In this document: piece after piece, positions 5,710 to 10,037 of the stretch
Position numbering within the stretch: the first letter of the stretch is position 1
Layout: each line of letters starts with the position of its first letter
Source: CAWUJT01 sp963922715
Lineage (GTDB): Bacteria > Pseudomonadota > Alphaproteobacteria > Rhodobacterales > Rhodobacteraceae
DNA: 10,037 nt
Direction of reading: 5' to 3'
Assembly: GCA_963922715.1 (NCBI GenBank)
Contig: CAWUJT010000085.1
Span: 1-10,037 of the forward strand
Position numbers and translations under genes: made by a program
The notes under the pieces: model-generated
Told to the model about the DNA's origin: nothing
The model's input: the letters and a program-made list of their open reading frames with translations, nothing else
The model's database searches: none

Positions 5710-6831
5710 ATGATCCATGTCACCTGTGTTCACCAAAGCGTGGAAATGTATGGATCGGACAAAAGCTTTGCTGCGGCTGTTCTTGCACTCAGTAACGATG
5801 ACCGCTTCACGCCAAACGTCATTCTGCCTGATAGCGGACCCCTTCTGGATCACTTAGGGGACGTTGATGTCGCGATAGAATGGTTATGGGTGCTCCGCAA
5901 AGCCAACTTACTTTGGGCGCTGACACTTGGCTTGCCAAGAAATATCACCTCTGTTGTGCAAGCCGCACGACGTTTACGCAGCTCTCAACTGGTTTATGTG
6001 AATACAGCCGTTGTACTAAGTTATCTATTTTCCAGCATCTTAACGGGGCGGCGTCTGATTGTGCATGTCCGCGAGATCCCAACAGGGCTTGCCATGCGTG
6101 TCCTGCGCAGACTGCTTGTCACGGCGCGTGCTCACACCATTTTCAACTCCAAAGCAACGGCTGACGCTTTTTGCCTCCCCGCCGATCAACCACAAGCCGT
6201 TATTTTCAACGGGTTCACAGCCAAAGGCCCGGTGTCACGTACTTACAATGCACAGAATAGACCCTTGAACATACTCTGTATCGGGAGATTGAACTCCTGG
6301 AAAGGACAGGAAGTTCTTTTGGAGGCAATCACTTTGTTGCCACAGAGCCTACGTCAAAAATTGGCGGTGCGCATTGTCGGGGGCGTCTATAAAACGCAGG
6401 AACATTTTCGGACACGTCTGCAAGAACAGGTAAACACGAAACATCTACATAACATCGTGACGCTGGTAGATTTTGTTGAAGAGCCACGCGATGAATACCT
6501 GCAGGCAGATATTGTTGTGGTTCCATCTACACGCCCTGAACCTTTTGGTCGCGTTGCGATTGAAGCGATGGCCTATGGATGCGCTGTCATTGCCGCAAAC
6601 CACGGGGGGCTCACAGAAATCGTCAAGCATGATGTAACAGGCAAGTTGGTCAACCCAAGTGATCCAGCCAGCCTAGCAAAGGCAATATCCGACTATATCA
6701 ACAGTCCTGAGCTTGTAGAAACGCATGGACGCGCTGGCCAAGACCATTTTGTCCACAACTTCACGCAAGACGCATGTGATCGCGCCTTATGTACACTGCT
6801 TGCATCATGGGCGCGCACATTGATCCAATAG
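5710..6831 (+). CDS. GT4 family glycosyltransferase
   Basis: The 373-residue GT-B, retaining-type glycosyltransferase probably adds a sugar to a lipid-linked oligosaccharide at the cytoplasmic membrane. The N-terminal domain begins I-H-V-T-C-V-H-Q-S-V-E-M-Y-G-S-D (2-17), typical of the acceptor-binding part. The C-terminal domain has C-I-G-R-L-N-S-W-K-G-Q (190-200) and the E-x7-E motif in R-P-E-P-F-G-R-V-A-I-E (275-285; Glu277 and Glu285). A-N-H-G-G-L-T-E-I-V (296-305) follows. No transmembrane helix is needed. The gene follows the spike fibre gene after 47 bp on the same strand. From memory, this is the relative position of R. capsulatus rcc01081, a capsule-receptor biosynthesis gene. Its last 27 bp overlap the 3' end of the convergent flippase gene. 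The ribosome site is weak (GGA at 5699-5701). The donor sugar is unknown. Confidence 0.88.
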   Translation: MIHVTCVHQSVEMYGSDKSFAAAVLALSNDDRFTPNVILPDSGPLLDHLGDVDVAIEWLWVLRKANLLWALTLGLPRNITSVVQAARRLRSSQLVYVNTAVVLSYLFSSILTGRRLIVHVREIPTGLAMRVLRRLLVTARAHTIFNSKATADAFCLPADQPQAVIFNGFTAKGPVSRTYNAQNRPLNILCIGRLNSWKGQEVLLEAITLLPQSLRQKLAVRIVGGVYKTQEHFRTRLQEQVNTKHLHNIVTLVDFVEEPRDEYLQADIVVVPSTRPEPFGRVAIEAMAYGCAVIAANHGGLTEIVKHDVTGKLVNPSDPASLAKAISDYINSPELVETHGRAGQDHFVHNFTQDACDRALCTLLASWARTLIQ

Positions 6832-8034
6832 CCAAACTTCATTTCGACAAAAATGATATGACAAACTTAACATGAAGGCCGTAAGCAATACGCCGAGAAG
6901 CAAAAAACTATCTTCGATGGATAAGCCCAAAGCCCAGCCAAACCAGAGCATGCCAAACCCACCCATTGCTATAACCGCATCAATCAAAAGAGCATATGTC
7001 TGCCACTTAAATTGTGAGTAAAGCGCTTGTAAAGCGCGTGCCGCCATCATGGCGTAAACCAAAGGAGCAATGTAAGTCGCCACTTGCGGAACTTCTTGCC
7101 ATGCATTGCCCAGAATATATGGGGTGACACCCTGCAATGTGAGAACTGCGATAAGCAAAGGTAAGGGTGTCAAAACCAAGACTCCTACAATAAGTTTCAG
7201 ACTTTGGTTCGGATCATACTTGAGACGCGATCTGATTATATCAACAAACGCGCCAACCACGACCTGTAGCGGCTGCAACAGCAAGAGCAAGGCAAGCCCC
7301 ACAAGGGCCGCATCCGCAGGACCGTATGTCGGCACAAGTACAAGAACCAATCCCCGTTGCCCAAGGGGGCGTAGAAAACCTCCCCAACTTTCAACCAAAA
7401 CATAGCGATGATGTTTGCGAAAAACTGTGCGAAGTCTTTTTCGTCTGATTTCACAGACAGGCAGTGATCTCAGCATGATCATGGCGGCGCAGAGTGGCCC
7501 TAAAACCCCGGCAACAATCAATCCCGAGACAGTCGAGTGTAAGACACCGGCAACTGTGCGCGAGACGAAAAGAACCACAGAGTTGCTCAGATCTCCGATT
7601 GCGGCCAACAGGTAATTGTGTTGCGCAACATGATAAGCACGGGCGAGCACAGTAAGGCTTCGCAAAAGTGTGCCTACAAAAACAAAGACCACAGCAAGCC
7701 AAAAGACCCCATCAGATAAGATGGCACCTAGATAAGCCCCAATTAGAAAAATCGCGCAAGCGAGGCATGCAGAAAACCCAATTGCAAAATATCCAAGCGT
7801 CACAATCGCACGGTTTTCTCTTACACAATGGCTGACATAAAAAGCTTTTTCTATGGCCCAGGCGCCGCCAATGGAAAACACAATCGTCAGTGTTTCAAGC
7901 GCCTGGTAAATGCCGTAGAGTTCAGGTGTGACAAAATGGCTTAGAACAAGGGCAGAGAATGCACCAAAGGCAACTGCCCCGGCCGACCCCCCGAATAGAA
8001 CCAAAGGCGCATCATGCTTTGGCAAGAGTATCAA
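6805..8034 (-). CDS. Wzx-like polysaccharide flippase (oligosaccharide flippase family)
   Basis: The 409-residue polytopic membrane protein has about 10-12 hydrophobic helices across its whole length. It lacks a cleavable signal peptide and has basic loops such as R-R-K-R-L-R near residue 200. The N-terminal pattern (L-F-G-G-S-A-G-A-V-A-F-G-A-F, then L-S-H-F-V-T-P-E-L-Y-G-I-Y) fits polysaccharide biosynthesis or MATE-like export proteins. These move undecaprenyl-linked repeat units from the inner to the outer face of the cytoplasmic membrane. The ATG overlaps the stop of the upstream Wzy-like gene (ATGA), so the two form one operon and are translationally coupled. The 3' end overlaps the convergent glycosyltransferase gene by 27 bp. 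Flippase assignment is by topology and context; sequence conservation in this family is low. Confidence 0.75.
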   Translation of the reverse strand: MILLPKHDAPLVLFGGSAGAVAFGAFSALVLSHFVTPELYGIYQALETLTIVFSIGGAWAIEKAFYVSHCVRENRAIVTLGYFAIGFSACLACAIFLIGAYLGAILSDGVFWLAVVFVFVGTLLRSLTVLARAYHVAQHNYLLAAIGDLSNSVVLFVSRTVAGVLHSTVSGLIVAGVLGPLCAAMIMLRSLPVCEIRRKRLRTVFRKHHRYVLVESWGGFLRPLGQRGLVLVLVPTYGPADAALVGLALLLLLQPLQVVVGAFVDIIRSRLKYDPNQSLKLIVGVLVLTPLPLLIAVLTLQGVTPYILGNAWQEVPQVATYIAPLVYAMMAARALQALYSQFKWQTYALLIDAVIAMGGFGMLWFGWALGLSIEDSFLLLGVLLTAFMLSLSYHFCRNEVWLLDQCARP

Positions 8035-9254
8035 AGCTTTTCCGTGTGCAAAAGACGGACATGTGTCAGAGCAAGCATCGCAACCAGGATATTTAAGATA
8101 TCAAGTGTCGCAAAAAAGCCCTGGAAAACCAAAATAACATAGATGAGTATAAGTACACTTCCCAGATTAAGAACCAACGTGAAATGTTCCCCAGGACCAC
8201 TATCTTTTGTCCAGGTAAACGGTATGACCGCGTAGATATAAAGCGGCAAACCAATCCAACCGAATTTCAAAAGCGCGGTCATAATGGACACATGTGTGAT
8301 CGGGACGCTTTGATGGGTTTCTTGATCCAAGACTGTCAAACCAAGCGTCACATGCGTCCCCAGATCAACCAGGCTGCCGAAGCCTGCGCCAAAAATTTGT
8401 GCCCCGATAGGTGCGGCGGCAAAGGTATGCCACGCCATACGCGCTTCATAAGCGCGGAAAGCATCTTGGATGGCCGAAAAATCCCCAAACTGCGTTGTAG
8501 CGAGCTCATGCGCAAACTCTCTGAGCCCTGGAACGTTCCAGTGCAAAAGGACAGTGCCGATCTGCGCAATAGCCGGTGGAAAGGAAAATACAGTCACAGC
8601 CCCAAGACTCACGAAAACCAGCGGCACAATTGGGCCACGCCCCCATAGCCATAAAGCAACCAGCCCATAAAGGATCAGCGTCGCGGGTAAGGTGCGTGAG
8701 GTCGATGCGAAAATTGCCAGCAGTAAAAAGCCGATCAGTGTTGCGCGAAGCACGACCCAACTCTGCGAGAAAAACAGAGCCAGGATGCTGAAAACAAGAA
8801 TGAAATATCCTCTGCCAATGGTAATGCGCAACTCACGGCGACTCATGGCTGCCCCATCGAAGGCGATATATTTGGCCAGATAGACCGCGGCCAGTATGAG
8901 CCCTGCAGCAATGATTGCAGATGAGAACTCTTGCACACTCAAATCTCGCCCCACCAAAGTGAGGCTTGCCATGGCGATCAGAGGCACCTTCGCAAGATAG
9001 AGCGCATCGCGCGCGTAATCCCAAATGGCGACATCGGGGTTAAAGGCCCCAAACGCCAGACCTTGTATGACAAGCCCTACAATGGGCCAGCTTAATATCA
9101 GACCGGTTAAATCGAGCAGTCCAGTAAAGACAAGCCGTGTACATAAAATGACAACCGATATAAGCGCAATAGCGGTCACACTTTGCGTTGACAGCACGAT
9201 GAACCAACAACCGAGTCCAAGCCCTTTGTATGAGTGTGGCAGAATGTCTATCAT
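8031..9254 (-). CDS. O-antigen polymerase/ligase-like membrane protein (Wzy/WaaL type)
   Basis: The 407-residue protein has about ten or more hydrophobic helices and one large hydrophilic loop (about 235-320), the topology of Wzy polymerases and O-antigen ligases. In that loop, R-A-Y-E-A-R-M-A-W (267-275), I-F-G-A-G-F-G-S-L (287-295) and I-T-H-V-S (319-323, His321) match the family's R...W, G-x-G-F-G and H-N/V pattern. It would join lipid-linked repeat units, or transfer them to an acceptor, on the periplasmic side. It is the first gene of the wzy-wzx operon and overlaps wzx by ATGA. No strong Shine-Dalgarno precedes the ATG at 9254. A perfect CtrA box lies 27 bp upstream. Polymerase and ligase cannot be told apart from sequence alone; pairing with a flippase favours polymerase. 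Confidence 0.75.
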   Translation of the reverse strand: MIDILPHSYKGLGLGCWFIVLSTQSVTAIALISVVILCTRLVFTGLLDLTGLILSWPIVGLVIQGLAFGAFNPDVAIWDYARDALYLAKVPLIAMASLTLVGRDLSVQEFSSAIIAAGLILAAVYLAKYIAFDGAAMSRRELRITIGRGYFILVFSILALFFSQSWVVLRATLIGFLLLAIFASTSRTLPATLILYGLVALWLWGRGPIVPLVFVSLGAVTVFSFPPAIAQIGTVLLHWNVPGLREFAHELATTQFGDFSAIQDAFRAYEARMAWHTFAAAPIGAQIFGAGFGSLVDLGTHVTLGLTVLDQETHQSVPITHVSIMTALLKFGWIGLPLYIYAVIPFTWTKDSGPGEHFTLVLNLGSVLILIYVILVFQGFFATLDILNILVAMLALTHVRLLHTEKL

Positions 9255-9552
9255 TGCGCGTTAAAAATGACGCAAAGAAGGTTAACCCCTGATTAATCCG
9301 CAGCAATCCTCTTGGCATGTGCGGAGGGAATGGCCTTGGCTGGTTTTTGGGCAGAAAAAGGCAATGTTCCAATAGAGATACAAAATCGCACACAACACCA
9401 TGGCCTCAAATATCTGAACACCCGTTCCAGAAACCTCGCTGAAAATAGCCCATAGAAATGGGGCTGGACACTGGCTAACAGTCCCCAAATTGACGACAGA
9501 AATATTCCAATTTACAGCCAGCTCCACTATGAATTTCTAAAGTAATTCATAA
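9255..9552. other. Non-coding region upstream of the wzy-wzx operon
   Basis: These 298 bases lie between the divergent wzy-like and JAMM genes. The only clear element is the CtrA-type box at 9282-9296. A minus-strand frame at 9282-9527 (81 codons, GTG start) has one hydrophobic stretch but no ribosome binding site and no recognisable homology, so it is not called a gene. No RNA gene or terminator is recognised. Confidence 0.5.
9282..9296 (-). promoter_or_regulatory. CtrA binding box, perfect TTAA-N7-TTAA, upstream of wzy-wzx
   Basis: Read on the minus strand the site is TTAA, TCAGGGG, TTAAC. It matches the extended CtrA consensus including the final C. It lies wholly in non-coding DNA and ends 27 bp before the Wzy-like gene start. 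If it is an activator site at -35, transcription would begin very close to the ATG, implying a very short leader or a slightly internal start. Confidence 0.55.
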
Positions 9553-9951
9553 ATGTTCGACCTGAACACAAAAAAATCTTACGGGCTTCTGGAAATTTCT
9601 AGAAAGCATCATGTCAGTATTCGAAAGGCTGCTCGCGGCGGCGCCAGAAATGGCCATTACGAAATTTGCGGAATCTTCTTTTAAAAAGGCAGACATTTGT
9701 TCCTATCCCGAAAACGAAACCAGTCTTCAACGCCCGGAAACTTTTCTATGATGTATAAGTTCTTATTGGAAGCGCGCGTTGCCACGCGTGGTATTTATGG
9801 TGTGTTTCACAGCCATCCAATCAGCGAAACGACCCCGTCAACTGGCGATATTTTGGCAATGCAGCGTTTTGGGCACGCAATGATCTACGACGTTATCGGT
9901 GATGAGTTTCGATTGTGGCGAGTCACCAACTGGAGTTGGCATATAGTCTGA
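9553..9951 (+). pseudogene. M67/JAMM (Mov34/MPN/PAD-1) metallopeptidase, split by two compensating frameshifts
   Basis: The frame from ATG 9553 reads to G-H-Y-E-I-C-G-I-F-F, the beginning of a JAMM domain (catalytic Glu37), then meets TAA at 9682-9684. One base over, translation continues as K-K-A-D-I-C-S-Y-P-E-N-E-T (from 9683) to a TGA at 9749-9751. Back in the first frame, M-M-Y-K-F-L-L-E-A-R leads into V-F-H-S-H-P and S-T-G-D. This gives the zinc ligands His (9808-9810), His (9814-9816) and Asp (9847-9849) and the motif Ser (9838-9840). Rejoined, the product is about 132 residues, normal for the M67 family, with every catalytic residue present. Both shifts fall at runs of four T (9679-9682 and 9742-9745), so homopolymer sequencing errors or a very recent pseudogene are both possible. 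No good ribosome site is seen. Intact relatives act as isopeptidases or process carrier-protein C-termini. Confidence 0.65.
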
Positions 9952-10037
9952 AGTTTCGAGTTTGATCACAACTGGGTGACTGACCAACTGGATGACACCC
10001 TGTGAACAACACCTTTCTCCTGCATCTGTTACATACA

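Noticed and set aside
9282..9527. Minus-strand 81-codon open frame with one hydrophobic segment
   Set aside because: GTG start without a ribosome binding site, no recognisable motif, and its end overlaps the CtrA box. A remnant of a transporter permease was considered, but the resemblance is too weak.
9611..9751. 46-codon plus-strand frame beginning MSVFERLL
   Set aside because: Its second half is the shifted middle part of the JAMM gene; its first half overlaps the better-supported frame carrying the E-I-C-G-I-F motif. No ribosome binding site.
9926..9939. Perfect palindrome CCAACT-GG-AGTTGG
   Set aside because: Inside the coding end of the JAMM gene with no T-run after it; it encodes ordinary residues and is probably fortuitous.
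9970..9996. Short direct repeat AACTGG(G/A)TGAC after the JAMM gene
   Set aside because: Only two 11-bp copies with one mismatch; too little to call a repeat array or attachment site.
9992..10037. Possible start of another plus-strand gene (ATG 9992 or GTG 10002)
   Set aside because: Both frames are open to the window edge, but fewer than 16 codons are visible and no ribosome site decides between them.
1..10037. CRISPR array, tRNA, rRNA or insertion sequence
   Set aside because: No regularly spaced repeats, no cloverleaf-like or rRNA sequence, and no transposase reading frame were seen on either strand.

Overview
The window looks like chromosomal DNA of a marine-type alphaproteobacterium, most likely order Rhodobacterales (Roseobacter/Rhodobacter relatives). 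This rests on three things: a gene pair resembling the head-spike genes of the Rhodobacter capsulatus gene transfer agent (GTA), four perfect matches to the alphaproteobacterial CtrA box (TTAA-N7-TTAA), and protein families with a Rhodobacterales flavour. Base composition is near 50% G+C in genes and AT-richer between them. No species-level claim is made.

Layout. 1-162 (minus) is the N-terminal part of an acidic hypothetical protein that runs off the window. 163-460 is non-coding, with a CtrA box, a 13-bp inverted repeat and a possible hairpin. On the plus strand follow a small Hpt-fold protein lacking the phospho-histidine (461-844), an M17 leucyl aminopeptidase (902-2287), an NlpC/P60 cysteine peptidase overlapping it by 4 bp (2284-3129), a DUF1972/GT4 glycosyltransferase (3147-4262), a GhsA-like spike base protein (4347-4613), a GhsB-like spike fibre protein (4610-5662) and a second GT4 glycosyltransferase (5710-6831). 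Converging on these from the minus strand is a two-gene operon: a Wzy/ligase-like membrane protein (8031-9254), then a Wzx-like flippase (6805-8034), overlapping by ATGA. The right end holds non-coding DNA and an M67/JAMM metallopeptidase gene broken by two compensating frameshifts (9553-9951).

How the parts may work together. The two glycosyltransferases, the flippase and the polymerase/ligase form part of a Wzx/Wzy-type surface polysaccharide pathway. No initiating sugar-phosphate transferase and no export genes are present here. From memory of the R. capsulatus literature, ghsA/ghsB (rcc01079/rcc01080) encode GTA head spikes that bind the capsule, and the adjacent rcc01081 is a polysaccharide biosynthesis gene needed for the capsule receptor. 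The order here (spike base, spike fibre, glycosyltransferase) matches that arrangement. So the locus plausibly couples the donor side of GTA transfer (spikes) to the recipient side (the glycan that spikes bind).

Regulation. CtrA controls GTA production in several Rhodobacterales. Perfect TTAA-N7-TTAA boxes lie just upstream of four genes: the left hypothetical gene, the DUF1972 glycosyltransferase, the spike operon and the wzy-wzx operon. None was found elsewhere in the window by eye. Degenerate versions precede the aminopeptidase gene and the second glycosyltransferase gene. This clustering, together with the spike/capsule linkage, is the most interesting signal in the window.
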